A DNA stretch of 64,000 nt from Zhengitettix transpicula (Eukaryota; Arthropoda; Insecta; Orthoptera; Tetrigidae), in the NCBI GenBank assembly GCA_037074705.1, contig CM073592.1, positions 26,260,629-26,324,628 of the forward strand, read 5' to 3'. Each line of letters opens with the position of its first letter. The stretch's first letter is position 1. The position numbers were made by a program, and so were the translations under genes. Shown here piece after piece: positions 38,161-52,297 of the stretch. The notes beneath the pieces were generated by a model. The model saw nothing but the letters and a program-made list of their open reading frames with translations, was not told the origin of the DNA and made no database searches.

Positions 38161-39780
38161 TCTAATTATGATTTTATTTATGTTCGTACTGTTGAACCTA
38201 CTTCTTGTAAATTCTGTCAGTTCGCTGGCCTTAGTGAATACGCTTCTGATGGATAGTAGTGCGCACACACACGGAGATACTTTTTGAAAGTTTATAAATT
38301 TATTGAAAATTTTTTATTTGTCTCTCCCTAACGGATCGAGACGTTTGTAAATTAGTGGCATCTACAAGTAATTGTTTCACCTGAATAATTGCCGATGAAG
38401 AAGAAGTTGTAACAATTATCTTTTTTCAAAATGCTACCTTTTTTGTCATATATATTTTTATGAAAAGATTTGAGAAATATGTGTCAAAGGGATGAGGATG
38501 AATAAGCTAACATTTGATTACGCCAATCACTAATATAAATGTTTGATTCTTATCCATCGATAAAAACGTCACAAATATCAATCGATATATATCGTTGCCA
38601 AGGTAATTAACTATGTTCCGTATCAGAGTTGTTTTATTAATATATATATATTCATTCATTACATGAAACAAAAATGCCCTCATACGTTAACGTAAATTAA
38701 AGAAATAAAGTGATTTGACAAATGTACTTGAAATTGATCAGAGATTACTCACGTCGATTTTCAGTTAAATTGCAGCCATTTTCATACCACCAATGTCATC
38801 GTTACTATCGTTGTAGTGGAGAGGTAATGAAACTACCCAACTTACTTTATCAATGTTAATTTTGATGGGTCCCTGGGAGGCTTACACGGCCTTTGGCCAC
38901 GAGAACAATGTTTAACGTAAGCCGTTAGTGGATCCTTAATAAGAAAAAGGCAAATAAATAATTATACACATTTTCTAAAGGTAATTCCTTTCATATGAGT
39001 TTTTGATGCTGAAATTATTTGCGTACAATGGTCTTTACCGAAACTCGCAATTGACGTTTACTGATGAAACATTACGTTTCTTAATATTTTCTTATTGGCT
39101 ACATAATTTATAACATATCAGCTTTAGTCTCAAAATATTGCTTCATAATTTTTACAATTGTTCTAATATGTACAAGTGTGGTTTATGAATGCAAATAACC
39201 ACTGTATTTAGTATGAGTAAAATTTATAATATATTTAAATTTTTATTATTTTTGCTGTCATTTAACAATTAACAGTAAACGTCCGCATGCACATTGTGCT
39301 ATTTTTTCACTAAATACAAATTATATCTGTCGCATCTTCTGCACTTAATTTATTTAATACCTCATAGATTCTCATTCTCAAAGTTGCTGATATAAATAAT
39401 TCCCTACCATGGTTTCTTAATTGAGTTAATAAGGTTGGCTACTTCAAAGCTAGCCTTTGTTTTTGAACGTTGGTCTAATGTACCTTTCAAGTTACTGTTT
39501 AGTCTTTGTGTGTGGAAATGTGTGTTAAAAACACACATTTCCAATTTACATGTGGTCCAAAGTTTTTCTTCCATTGACTCTGTAAATGCATAACAGTAGT
39601 ATTCACAAAAATATGACTTTTATTTATTTATCTTCTGCATATGAAAGTCTGTAAGTGAGGGAATGCTTCCTGGAATATTATTTCAGCAGTTAATGTTACC
39701 TATTAGATGAAAAGAACAATGGTGTTTATAGAAGAAATGAAAAATATACGTTTATTTAAAAACGTATAATAAGATGAATT

Positions 39781-39925
39781 AGTGAAATACAGACAAAAGA
39801 AGTGGTGGTATAAATACCACACAACGTTTCTGTAAAACTTGTTCCTTTCTTCAGATGCTAAGAAAAAAATAAAAACACTAAAGCCCAGATCGACAAAACT
39901 GTACAGTTCAGTTCAGTTCAAAAGC
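39781..39925. mobile_element. Family A MITE, single left arm
   Basis: Reads gtgaaatacagacaaaagaa, ggtataaataccacacaacg, cttgttcctttcttcagatg and ctaagaaaaaaataaaaaca. It corresponds to the left half of the full family A copy. No matching right arm is seen next to it. Confidence 0.55.
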
Positions 39926-40611
39926 GAAGAAAACTCAACGACGATGGGAAAGCAGAAGAGCTTTAGCAATTGTTGAGTTTCATAGTATCTGTTGGTACAT
40001 TAATTACTCTGATGTTGGATATATCTCTGATATAAGTCTGGAATGGTACATGGTGTCTACTTCTAAAATCTTGGCATTTTGCAAATCAAATTAATGTTTC
40101 GAATTGATGATTTATACAGATTGTTTATTGTTGGGAAGTTTGATATTATACATATGTTCCTTTATATGGATATTAAGGGAACATTTTGTTTACCCTATGT
40201 AGCAGGAATTACAATTAGAGAAAGATGTTTATTGTAGGTGTCAAGTGTGAAAGAGTATTAGTAGATCTGTAAATTTTAAAATTTTGAACCAACTTGAGAT
40301 GTAGAAATTTGTAATAAGGGACAATGTGAAAAAAATTGGATTGAGGTGATTGGGGATAAGTAACAGATTTTGTTCAATATCATGTTTTAGTTTGTCAAAA
40401 TTATTTTATTTCAAATTGCAACAGTGAAAATATTTGACGTAAAATAAACTGTAAATTTACAAGTATTCACATTATTTTAGAAATGTGGAGGACTTCTTCA
40501 CACACGTGTATACCAGAATTATTTTTTTTTACTTGCATTCACATTCAAACGTAAAATTTTAATTTTAGGCATAAAGTGTACGACTATGTAATACTAATAA
40601 CACTATGCTTT

Positions 40612-40650
<39 letters not shown>

Positions 40651-41234
40651 TATTTGTTTGTAAGGCTAATTCTGAATTTTCAATCACTCATTCTTCTATT
40701 TGAAAAAGAATTTTTTCTTACATTGGTTTTTGAGTCCTTGTTTAATGTTTAATTTATGATCTCCCCTTCCAAAGTACGTTGGATTTTGTAATTTGTCTCA
40801 GATGTCAGTCCACACTTTATCTCCTGAATATACTTTAACAAAGCACATAGTTGGATCTATCTGCCTTTGTTTTTCCAGACTCCCACCTGAGAGCTTTAAC
40901 CCTGTCCTGCCCATGACCTGGCTGATGTAAGTTTTCTACCCTTCCTTGCAATTTTTCCAGAGAATCTCAAATATCTGATTGGAAACTGTCAATGCTTTCA
41001 TAGTTGAATTGCTTATAATACATCCTAGTATATATCTATTACATTGAAGCACTGTTGCCAGGAGACAAGCTTCTGTTATAGGATTGATTGAATTTTTAAA
41101 TGTTATTTTAATTCCATTACAAACTTTATAGCCTCTTTTGTGCTTATTGCTAAATAGTTTAATTTTATTGTATCAACTGATTTATTTAGATTATGCAGTA
41201 ATTATTCGATATATATTTTCAGCTTTTTTTTAAG

Positions 41235-44200
41235 ATGGGAGACACTGTTGGCCTTTCAAATGCTGAAGCCAAAGCATTCTGCAAGAAACCAGATCCGACA
41301 ACTAAGGTAAAGGATTTTTAATTGCATGTCATGAAAGCTAAATGTAAATTGAAATGTGAATATAGTAGAGATATGTCTTATCAGACCATATTGAGGAGTT
41401 TGATACATAATTTATGTCCTTTTCCTTTCTGCAGCCTAAATTTAAGTGTTGTGCTTATTGTAAATGCAAACATAATTGTCACATTTTTTTCAAGAATTGC
41501 GCTAATATAATTGAGTGTACACGAAAAAATTAATATAATATTTAAAAACAGCTTCACATTATAATGTAGTTTAGGATATAATTGAATTTCTATTACATAT
41601 TTTTGTATGATGCTTATTAATACCATATAACAGTAATTATAACCTTATTTAATTAAATATTTCAATTTTCTTGTTATTACTATCATCACAGATGAATCTA
41701 TTAATTTTGCTTGTAGGATTTCATTTTCCAACAAACCATGTACAGAATAAAAGATCCAAGACGTTCCTTGGAGTTCTATACAAATATTTTGGGCATGAGA
41801 CTCTTACAGAAATTGGATTTTTCTGAAATGAAGTTCTCCCTGTATTTCATGGGTTATGAAAAAGATGAAGACATACCCAGTGACCCAAAGGAATTGACCA
41901 AATGGACTTTCTCTAGAAAGGCAACATTGGAATTGACTCAGTAAGAAATTATTTATTTATTTTCTTATATTATGCACGGTTAAGGTCACTAAGGATGATG
42001 TGACATTGTCAAATTAATTAATTAATATGTGCAAGTAAGAGAGAGATAGTGGGCGACTCACCTTATATTCATAGTTGGCGTCACAAGCCTGGGAAGTAAT
42101 AACATCAAATTTTTTAGGGCCAAGTCCACTTCTGCATTTTTATCTAACTTTTCTTTACTTTACATTCTACTGTGTATGTATGTGTATATTATAATTGTAC
42201 AAAATAGCCAAATACAGACAAAATTAAGTGGTGATATAAATACCACCCAACATTTCTGGGATCCTTTTCTCAGCCGATTGTAAAAAACACGAAAGCCAAG
42301 AGCTACACAACCACACTTTACAGTTGACAAACTCAAAAACAAAGCCTACACGTTGTGTGGTATTTATATCATCACTTAATTTTTTCTGTATTTGGTTATT
42401 TAATCTAATTCTTATATTTTATACTGTTTCTTCTTCTTCTTTGGCACTACAGCCCGGGGTGGGCCTCGGCCTCCTTGTAGAACTTCCATCAGTTATCTCT
42501 ATTACTTTCCTGTTGCCAACATAGGTTGGGCTATCCTCTTGGTCGTTTTCCTCCTGGTGCTGTAAGGAGTACTTTCAGTGCAGGATCATTATCATTCAAT
42601 CTTGCAACATGTCCAGTCATCTGAGTCTACTTAACGAAATTTAATGTCAACCTCTTTAAACAACTGGTATAGTTCATTGTTAGTTCTTCGGTGCCATCCT
42701 TCTTGTTTAAAAATGGCACCATAAATTTTTCGCAAAACGACAAATTCTAACTTCATCCACTTTTGATAGAATTCTGCCCCATATGTTAGCACTGGTATTA
42801 TTAGTGTCTTGTATAGGGCAATTTTATTGCTTCTAGACAAGAGTTTGGATCTCATGTTTTATAAGGCCTTAGTAACACTTATTAGCTAGTGTCATGCGGG
42901 CGTTTATTTCCTGGGTCCGGTCGTTGTTTCTATTTACAATGCAGCCCAAATATTTGAAGCTGTTGACTCTTCTAAAATGATGTTCTCCAACAGACAATAT
43001 TTCCGAAGTATTCTGATCTCTTCTGGATAACATATAGACTGTTTTCTCTGGATTTATTGATAAGCCCATTCGCTTTGCTGCTGCTTCAAAACATAGAAAT
43101 GATTCTTTCAAGTCTTTCACTGTTCATAACATCAGATCTATGTTGTATGCATATGCTAGTAGTTGGACAGTCTTATAAATGACAGTTCCTCTTGTTTGTA
43201 TGCCAGAGTCTCTCATCACCTTCTCTATGAGCGATATTAAAGAGGAGACATTAGAGGGCATCACCTTGCTTTAGTCTATTCTTTGCCACAAGGGGTTGTG
43301 ATAGGTGTGACTGGACTAGTACTATGCACTGCACTTCTGCCAATGTGAGCTTCACTAGGTTTATTAGCTTCATCGGAATTACAAATTCTTGCATTGCTGA
43401 GTAAAGATTTTGCCAGTTTATACCATCACAAGCAGCTTTGAAATTAATAACAAGTGATTGATTCCCACTTGGTATTCATTAGTTTTCTCAAGTATTTGAT
43501 TTAATGTAAAGATCTGGTTTATTGTTGACTTTCCAGAATGAAATCCTGCTTGATAGCTACCCAAAATTATTTCTGTATATTCCTGAAGTCGGGAGTAAAA
43601 GACTTTTGAAAATACTTTATAGGACGCATTCAAAACAGAGATACCTCTATAGTTTCCACATTCCAATAACTCTCCTTTCTTGTGGATCAGGCATATAATG
43701 CCAAGTTTCCATTCTTTTGGCAGTTTTTCATTAGTCCAGATATCGAGGATTATCTGGTATAGCCTCTTCTTAAGTTCGGCACCACCATATTTGAAAAATT
43801 CAGCCGGGATGCCATCTACACCAGGCGATTTTTAGGTTTTAATTTCATGATGGCTCTGTTCACTTCTTCATAGGAAGGTGGTTCCTCATGCATTGTGTTC
43901 TGCCTAATTCTGGTTCTAGGCTCTTCTACAGGTTTATTTTCTTCCTGTTCTATTTCTGTTTCGCTATTATTCAATAGTTCATCAAAATGCTCTATCCATC
44001 ATGAAAGTATACCTTGTTGGTCACTAATAATTTATCCATCTTTTGCTTTGCACATGGTAATCCTAGGTGTAAAACCTTTCCTTGACTTATTCACTTCCTT
44101 GTAAAATTTTCTTACTTCTTATGATGTATAGAAATCTTCTAGCTCCTTAAGTTGTTTCTTTTCTCATTCTCTCTTTTTTCTGCAGTGCTTTTTCTTTTCA

Positions 44201-47200
44201 ATTAATATTTTTTCTCGATATAATAACAGTGCATTACGTACCCCGTAATTCTGATACATTGTTAGATAGGCTTCGTTCTTTTCTGCTGTTACTTTCTCGC
44301 ACTTCTGATCAAACCAATCATTCCTTTTCTGGGGTTACTTTCTCAATCCATCTGCCATTTTTAGTACCACTTCTTTACATTTCTCCCATTCTGAAGATAT
44401 GCAACCATTTTCCACAAAGGGTCTTTCACCTAGACCGCCCTCTATTCTACGGACATAGATATTTCTTATTTCTTCATTTTTTAACTGGGAGGTTTGGTAT
44501 TTAACCATCCTTTCTCCTTTCTGGGTTTTCGCATTAGAGATGTGAGATCTTATTTTTGCCGTAACCAGGTAGTGGTCAGTCTACATTTGTACCATTGTAG
44601 GTTGTTACATCGAGTAGGTTTGATGAATGCTTACAATCAATTAAAACATGGTCAATTTGTCCTTTCTGGGGATACCTATGTAACTTTATGCATATTCTTA
44701 TGCTGAAAGAAGGTACTACCAATGATCATATTATGTGATGTAGTCATCTGGATCAAATGATGGCCATTGTCATTGGTGTATTCATCCAGACTGTAGTTCC
44801 CTGTCGTGGGGTAGAATACTTTTTCTCTTCATATTTGGGCATTAAAGTCTCCCTGTACAATTTTCACATCATTTACCGGACTTTGTTCATTCAGTCTTTC
44901 CAATTGATCATAGAATTTATCTTTTTCGGATTCCTCAGTTACCTCTGTAGGTGCACGAGTATTAATAATTGTGTAGTTTAAACAATTACCATTAATTATC
45001 AAACTACATATTATTGGGCTAACTGGTTGGAAACCTATTATCGTATGTCTCACCTTGTTTTTAACCACAAAGCCTACTCCTAAGTTGTGCACTTTCTCAT
45101 CACAGCTATAAAGAATAGCGTAGTTTTCTTTTTTTAATGTTCCTATGCCGATCCACCGAATTTCTTGTAAAGCAATAATTTTAGCCTTGTACTTATCCAG
45201 TTAATCTAATAGCAGTTTTAAGGCTCCAGGCCGATGCAATACCAGCACATTCCAAGTACCAAGGTAAAATTCATTTTTTCGCCATCCGATTCTTTTCCTT
45301 GCCGCGCCGTGTCGTCTATAATTGATCAGTCTGGTTTTATTCCTTGGAGTATTCTTAATGAGCTGTTTTTTTACGAGCTTGGGGTGTCAGCTCAACCCCC
45401 AACCTGGAGGGCCAGTGGACTGTTCTTTGTTAGGCTCCTACCCTTTTACCTGTGTGGCTTGGGTGACCCTACCAGGAAGTTAAGCTCCCGCCAGCTTAGC
45501 TCTCCGGGTCATTTGAGCACACGAACCTCCCTGCCACGTTAAGGTGACAGTCCTTGGGGAGGATTATATTTTATACAGAAGTATTATATTCTCATTTCTA
45601 TATATATATTATTCAGTTATTTTTCCATTGTTGTGACCTTTCCTAGAGAAAGACTTGTTGGCTTTATTGTGTGTCTATTATTGCCGTCTAATGGCTGCTG
45701 CGCCACAGTTTGAATTGGTCAATTTGTGCTCAGCTGGCAAACAGTTCAGACCTACTATCCTGATGAAGTGGGATCAGGTCCTAGAAAATTCAATTTTTTT
45801 AATTATACATAGCCCGACACAGTCTTTTGTATCCATGCGTTAATTAATTTGACTTTATCTCCTTTTCCTAAGTGCTTTACATCGATGTATTTGTAATTGA
45901 TAGGAAATAGGATAGAGCAGTCAATGGCTTAGGTTAGCAAGAAAGACACACACCAAAAAGTGGAATTAAATTGCTTTATTTAATTGATTGCTGCCAATTA
46001 ACATTTAGTCACATTTATACATATTCCAGACTGTAGACAAATGAACCAGACAAAAAACTACTGAAGCTGAGTTAATCAATAGCCCTGAAATATTTTCCTT
46101 ACATTGTTTATCTAAATTGTGTTGAACCATCCATAATTTCTCTTACCTATGGTGCATTATATGTATTATAATTAAACGGGGAAAACAAAGTTGCCATGTT
46201 ATTTACTGTTGTAAAATTCATGGTTATTTCCTCTAATTTGTGCACGTACAAATAGGAATGTAACCATGATTAGCTGCTGTGCTAATGTACTTTTGTTTTC
46301 ATTTCATATTTGTAGTAATTGGGGCACAGAAAATGATCCAGACTGCAACTACCACAATGGAAATTCTGAACCTAGAGGTTTTGGTGAGTTTTACACCAAT
46401 TTGATTTTGTATTATAGTTTAGTAATTCTCTACATAAAAGGTAAAGATTTAATTAAATTCTTTTGCACAAGTATTTTGAAATCAAGTTAACTTGATGTGT
46501 TAAAATATATATCTACTTAACATGTTTAAGATTTCAACAGTTACATGGACACTTTATCCAAAAAAATGTACCTTGTTTATTCATGTACTGATGGATTTGT
46601 CCATTTTTAAAATGACAAATATTTTGAACACCAGAATGTTTTCCATCTGATTCATCAATTGTCTTATTACTAGTTATCTGTAGAAAAGATAACATGAACT
46701 TATTTTATGAGGGTTTTTCCACTTAAGATCAAAGAGAGATATTTGCACACCTACAATAGCATTGTATGTATTAAGCAATACTTTCAAATTACTTCAATGT
46801 TCTTTGAGGCATGATAAAATCACTATCTGAGAAATCTCTGGTACTATTATTGTAATGCTAACTTAAAAGCATAACCAATTATTACTTCTAATTTCATAAC
46901 GTGCATACGAGGTGGTAAAGGTGGACTTCTGAATGGTTGCAACTAGATGAGGTTGCAAATTTACAGCTATGAATGCATTAATTCTTATATACATTTCACT
47001 GCTGAACAGATAACTTAGGAACAGCCGATTCTTACTATGTCATATTTCTTAACCTATAATGTGAGGCATTCATGACTCAATTGGACAGTATACAGACTAA
47101 AATAATTCTGCATTATTCAATTATTGTATTTCACAACAAATATTATTTCATTTTAATATCAGTTTTCAATAAGATATATTTACTGACATATTAAAACATT

Positions 47201-48191
47201 TAAAAAAAATTAAATCATTATTTTTTATTTAACATTTAGGCACTTATTTGTAACTTCTTCAGACAATACTTATAATGCATTAATTCTTGTCTTTAATATA
47301 ACTTTTAAAAAACGTTATTTGTACAAATTTGAGAATTGAAAAGTTATATTCATAATTTATTTTAAATATTGTATTTTTGATAGTTCATGATTTGTTCCTT
47401 ACAGAATATAGCATGTAAAATGTTTTCCCTTTGAAATAGTATATTGTTTATTCCTTACACCATTTGAGACAAAAAATACTTTTTCTTTTTTCGTATTTTA
47501 AAATTTTTTTATTACTTTGTAATTTGAAATATTGTAGTGTTCCCGACACTCCTTAAAATTTGCTATTAGAGACTTTTGTGCAGAGTGTAATGATTTATTT
47601 TAAGCATTTCAGCTTCTTGTTCCTTAATTTTACAAAATTCAATCTGTTTTAAAAGTTAACGTAATTTTTTTAAAAAAATTATATTATGGCCTTTATTACA
47701 AGAATTTTACTGTTTACAGGGCATATTGGGATAATGGTTCCTGATGTAGATGCTGCATGTGAAAGATTTGAAAAGCTTGGTGTAGAATTTGTAAAAAGGC
47801 CAAATGATGGTAAGCAAAACTTCATGTGCATTGGCAGAAACCAATTTGAATAATGGAAAAATCAAATGTGTAGGATTCTTTGTTACTTACAGTGAGTGCA
47901 CTAGGGGTAAAGTTGAGGTGAATGTTAGAACAAAAATATTGGCACACAAGCTTTTTTGTACCATTCACAAATGGTATCTATTATAACAGAAGAAATCATA
48001 AGTGGTGGTAGGGGAATTTTGATAGCTCCATAGTTACACTTAATAATAAAAACAACCAAAATATAGTCTGTTTCAGTTAACATAAAATATTTATTTCAGG
48101 TAAAATGAGAGGAATTGCATTCATTAAAGACCCTGATGGCTACTGGATCGAAATTTTGAGCTGCAACAAAATGGCGACTCTATTAAACTAA
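41235..48191 (+). CDS. GLO1: Glyoxalase I (lactoylglutathione lyase)
   Basis: This zinc metalloenzyme isomerises the hemithioacetal of methylglyoxal and glutathione to S-lactoylglutathione in the cytosol. Five coding exons are 41235-41306, 41717-41940, 46316-46383, 47720-47809 and 48100-48191, with matching phases and GT-AG borders. They give 181 residues (human 184). The start gives [18 protein letters not shown]. Metal and active-site residues known from the human enzyme are all present: Gln in [12 protein letters not shown], Glu in KATLELTHNWG, His in [12 protein letters not shown] and Glu in DGYWIEIL. The second intron (4.4 kb) contains a LINE and repeats. An AATAAA at 48281-48286 follows the stop. 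Confidence 0.95.
41990..42130. repeat. Diverged family B-like repeat in GLO1 intron 2
   Basis: Begins gatgtgacattgtcaaatta, then gtaagagagagatagtgggc and cgactcaccttatattcata. The outer GACATTGTCAAA block matches the outer end of other family B members, but the rest is strongly diverged. Confidence 0.4.
42197..42405. mobile_element. Family A MITE, diverged full copy
   Basis: The left arm has aatagccaaatacagacaaa and gatataaataccacccaaca. The right arm has cgttgtgtggtatttatatc and tttttctgtatttggttatt. They are inverted relative to each other around a degenerate centre. It lies beside the 3' end of the LINE in GLO1 intron 2. Confidence 0.7.
42425..45565 (-). mobile_element. RTE-like LINE (endonuclease plus reverse transcriptase), inactive
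   Basis: On the minus strand, from high to low coordinates, there is an endonuclease segment ([16 protein letters not shown], later [11 protein letters not shown]) near 44829-45092. RT segments follow: [20 protein letters not shown] and [20 protein letters not shown] near 43418-43666, then [12 protein letters not shown] and FKYLGCIV near 42869-43120. Last comes a C-terminal segment with PVLTYGAEF and [13 protein letters not shown]. Stops and frameshifts separate the blocks. The 3' end, at the low coordinate, has a GAAGAAGAA-type tail, usual for RTE elements. It sits antisense to GLO1. Confidence 0.85.
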
Positions 48192-48280
48192 TCTGCTCCA
48201 GAATTTGAATGTCAACATGTCTGACATTACTTGGGGCATCATGAGAAGCAATATTTTTGTTGCAAACGTCTAAATTTGTA

Positions 48281-48286
48281 AATAAA
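48281..48286 (+). terminator. GLO1 polyadenylation signal
   Basis: AATAAA lies 90 bases after the GLO1 stop codon, the first such signal downstream. Confidence 0.6.
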
Positions 48287-48364
48287 CATTTCAAAAACAG
48301 TTTTTTTTTAAATTTTATTATGCTGTTCCTTTATATGGATATTCTAGTAGTAAAGTGAGAAAGC

Positions 48365-48450
48365 TTATTGGGAGTTGACAAGGTACTTGTGTACTAAAAT
48401 CCGGTCCTGGGTTCCAATTCCTGGTCCTGTAGATTTTTCTATCCTAATGT
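48365..48450. repeat. tRNA-like SINE fragment
   Basis: Contains ggagttgacaaggtacttgt, then ccggtcctgggttccaattc and ctgtagatttttctatcc. The GGTTCCAATTCC stretch resembles a tRNA B box. A related inverted segment lies at 54930-55000, with agttgacaagg and ctagattttcctgg on its minus strand. Confidence 0.35.
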
Positions 48451-49131
48451 GCTAGTTGACTTTCATCGCTTTAGAGTCGAGCTTGATTCAAAGCATTTCT
48501 TCTGTTCTTAATATTGTTTACATAGACTTCAAATACTTGCCATATTTAAGTTAATATATTACTTCTTTACAACTTCAAATTATGTGTTAACCACTACAAG
48601 ATGTTAATGGAAAGAAACTTAATCTTATTGTTCATTTGTAAGAGTAGCAAATTTGTAGTAATTCTCACAAAGCCAATGTGAAACAATACAAATTCACAGT
48701 TATGAATCTATAATAAAATTTTAAGTCACAGAATTTGTGGCAGCACCATTCTTTTCATCTGAACATAGTTTATAAATTCTTAACGGTATCATAACTATAC
48801 ATTACATGCAAACACGGGAAATATTTGTTGTCATTCAGTAATAATACAAAAATTACACACAGTAAATGCTCTTGAAACTAGGTTCTATAAAAACATTGGG
48901 GAAAAATGTATCTGGCACAGGACACAAGTCTTATAACAATGGTAATCTGTAATGAAATGTTTACCTTGCTTGAAAGTGTGAAAACTTTGCCCAAATTATT
49001 TGATTAGTTGTAAAATATTTTAGAGAAGCAAAAGATGCTGGTTTAGAATAAGTAAAGGCAAAATTGATTTCATGAATCACATTTACTTTCTTAAAAATGT
49101 TATATAAATATTTGTATACAATGTGAAAATG

Positions 49132-52100
49132 TTAACTACACATCTGTAACTTCTGGTTATTGTAGTTTGCTACCTTCATGAGGAAGTCTGCCCATTCTTG
49201 GTCATTAGAGTTAAAGAAGTGGCAGCACTGCACCAACTTGAAAAGCTGGATGATGACCAAAGTAAGACTATTACCCTGAAAGTATGCAGATATTGTTATT
49301 GTTCATTTGCCTAATTAGAAAATATATTTTAAATACAATTAAGCATGGAAAATGTTATTACATTTCAAATAGCTGCTACCAAAATAATATGTACAAAGAT
49401 TACAACAGTAAAAACTATATTCAGTTATGATTAGAAAGTAATGTTAGAAGAAAAAACTGTCCAGTCTTTTAACAGAAAGAAACCAAATATAAAATTAGTT
49501 AATTTCCAAATATGAGACCAGTTATTTGTAAGTAAGTTTAATAAATGTGTGTCCAGGAAAGTCTGAAGCACATTTATGTAACAAATATCAAACCCTCACC
49601 TCACTCTTGACAACACTTTTGTCAACAGGTGGGTATAGTGATGCGATTAGGTTGTCCACTGCAGGACTCAGATCCTTCATAGATGAAACCAGCTCGTCCA
49701 ATTGTGACACATTCTCCTCTGTGTTGCAATTGCCATTGGTTTTCAGTGCCACACTGACTTTCTTGAAGCATGATTTTGCCACTTTTGCCAAACCAATTAC
49801 TGGAGGAATCATCTCTTTTTCTTCACTTGTCCACGTTGCTATTCTGTCTAATGCCTTGTTACTTTCACCCACCAGGTCTGCTTTCACCTCCTACAAAGTT
49901 AAGTGTTGAGGAAGGAGCCAATGAATATTCTGTTCACACCATGGCTATAAACTAGGTTTCTGGGTAAATATGTTGAGTAAAAGATTTTCTGCTTACAACC
50001 TGGGTAGTTATTAGACAAACAGAATTTCAACAATTCACTCTGTCATTGTTACATGCCAAAGCTAGATATTGAAAGTGTCTGATGGTTGCCCAGATTGCAA
50101 TCCAACTTTTTACCCATATATATCTTTAAAATGAAACAAGAGGAAACTTAAATATAGAATTGTAACCATATCTGAAGTTACTGGGTGGTACCCCAAATGT
50201 TTACATTCTGAAGAATTTCTTTTGTAAACCACGAGCACAAAAAAATACCATTCCTTAAAGATTTCTTCTTATTTCTCTCTTACAATACATTAAAAAACAT
50301 TTGGCACTTAAAATATTCAAAAAATATTTTGTGAATTAACATAAAACTAAATTGCAAATATTGAGGGTTCTAAGTATTTATTGTGTTAAATAAATAAGTA
50401 CCACAGTATTAGTGAGGTATAATATTGTATATAAATTTTCCCACTTACTTCTTCAATCTCATGCAGAGCATCCAGTATCATTGCCTGTTCCCTTTTTAAT
50501 ACTTTGGCAGTTGCTTCCAGGTTGTCCCTTGAAAAATTGTTGAATGATTCACATGCTTCCCGTAAGAGCCAGGTAAATGTCAAGGATCCATGTTGCCTAA
50601 AATGTCCATATTGTCAAGGTTACCTCGCATGTTCAAATGAATGGCTCTCATGACATTGTAAATTTGAAGTAATGACAATGATATTTACTCTTAATAATGC
50701 TTCAATTGAGCTTAAAGATTCAATAACAATACAGTAATTTTCAATGTTAAATAAAACAAACAGAAATATCAACAATATACAATTACAACTAATTGCATGC
50801 CATGCACATTGTTATAGTAAATTGATGATGAAATACAATTTAAGTTCATAAATTTCATTTGAAATACAGAATAATAAGTTAAGCAGTCTTATTTGACTAT
50901 GACAAAGAATTTTTTTATTATGAACAATTAAATCAAAGATGAGTTTGAATTACTACAGTCTGTTATAAACCAAGATATTGATGGAATTGTTCTAAGTTAC
51001 AAACCTAACATTATTTTTGTTCTGAAATGACCTCAATGAGTCTGTCAATGATTCTGACAGCTTAAGATAAGCTCTCAGTATCTCTCCTCTTAATGTCAAC
51101 CCTTTTTCTTTTGGAAGTGAACAAAATAAATGAATAAGGTCCAAGTAGTCTGATTCTATCTTCTTCCAAATTTCTAGCACTTCTTCCAATTTTGGTCCTG
51201 ATCGATTGCTGAGAATTATGCAAACTTTGGTAACTTCATTAGAAAGTGAATTGGCATGTAAACCTGAAACATTGAACAAAATCATATTAACATCTAGAAA
51301 ACAGAATAATGTGGCACATTTAAAATGTCCTTTATTCAACACAGCAAATTCATTCAGCTGAAATCCTATCTTTGAAGAATTTTGCCATAATTTTATTAAT
51401 ATCTAGTTTATATTTTGTACTATTTAATATAAAATGGAACCAAAAATTGCCGCCATTTGGTTATCATCAAGCGAAACCCAATAATATTGAATAAAATAAT
51501 CGTTTGTTATAATCATATTGTTTACAGATTGCTCAGTAAATAAACTCTGGCACTTACAAAGTTTGTAATAAAAATCTTGAAGTGTAAAAACGGAAGTAGG
51601 TGTGACTGCTAATTGTCCACCTGTAAACAGAAGAATTAAAATAATTTAACAGAGGTAGTAACAGTAATAAAAATATTGTTGCAACTGATTCATTAATAAA
51701 TTCTTCCCCTTTGTTTAACCTTTCTCTCACTATAATCGGAATATTGCCAACTGTCTTCTGTTATAAAACTCACACAAACATACTTTTATTTTTTAGTTAG
51801 GCATGTTGTCTAAAAATTGTAATTCCTTTTAGAGATCATTCTTTTGCTGCCTACAGTTTCCATAATCATTTAGAGCTCTTTATTAGGATAGCTGAAACAA
51901 ATCAATATTTGCGAATTTCTAGAAGTTGTTTGTGCGACCAGATCAATATGACACAGTTATAAGTTGACTAAAACATATGGAGATAATAGAAACTTCAGGT
52001 AACAATTAAAAAAGGAAATAAAATTAATAAATTATGAGGTAACATGTTTTACTAAATAGTTAAACGAAGCATGTGTGTGTGTAAATTACGCAACAGGCTT

Positions 52101-52297
52101 CAATAATCGAATTTGAAGAATGAGATTGTCCGATATTACTTTTTAAGGCAGTTGACGTGTTTGATTACAATAAATTTTTTCGTAACGTGTATACATTAAT
52201 AAGTAACACTTATCAGATTTTATGTCATACCTTCTAATAGAGCCACTTGTGATTGAATAACAGTTATAAGTTCATCTAATACTTTTCGCCCACTCAT
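49132..52297 (-). CDS. CCNDBP1: Cyclin-D1-binding protein 1 homologue (GCIP/DIP1)
   Basis: A helix-rich regulator that in vertebrates binds cyclin D1 and helix-loop-helix factors; its role in insects is little known. Six coding exons on the minus strand are 52231-52297, 51558-51620, 51005-51263, 50449-50596, 49600-49890 and 49132-49275, giving 323 residues (human about 360). The strongest match is in exon 5: EMIPPVIGLAKVAKSCFKKV, then QLDELVSSMKDLSPAVDNL and ASLYPPVDKSVVKSE. These correspond to LIIPCLALVRASKACLKKI and DLALSIYPP in the human protein. LPKEKGLTLRGEILRA in exon 3 and LTFTWLLREACESF in exon 4 also fit. The exon 3 donor is GTTTGT, a weaker site. The N-terminal exons are assigned by splice sites and frame only. 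Confidence 0.85.

Larger units (their letters stand above)
37666..41234. other. Intergenic region between divergent DARS2 and GLO1
   Basis: About 3.6 kb containing single arms of family A at 38048-38160 and 39781-39925 and a (TA) run at 40615-40646. The promoters of both genes must lie here. A TTTTCAG close to 41221 could be the acceptor of a GLO1 5' noncoding exon. No coding segment is recognised. Confidence 0.5.
48192..49131. other. Convergent 3' region between GLO1 and CCNDBP1
   Basis: Contains the two 3' UTRs and a short tRNA-like repeat at 48365-48450. No coding segment is seen. Confidence 0.45.
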
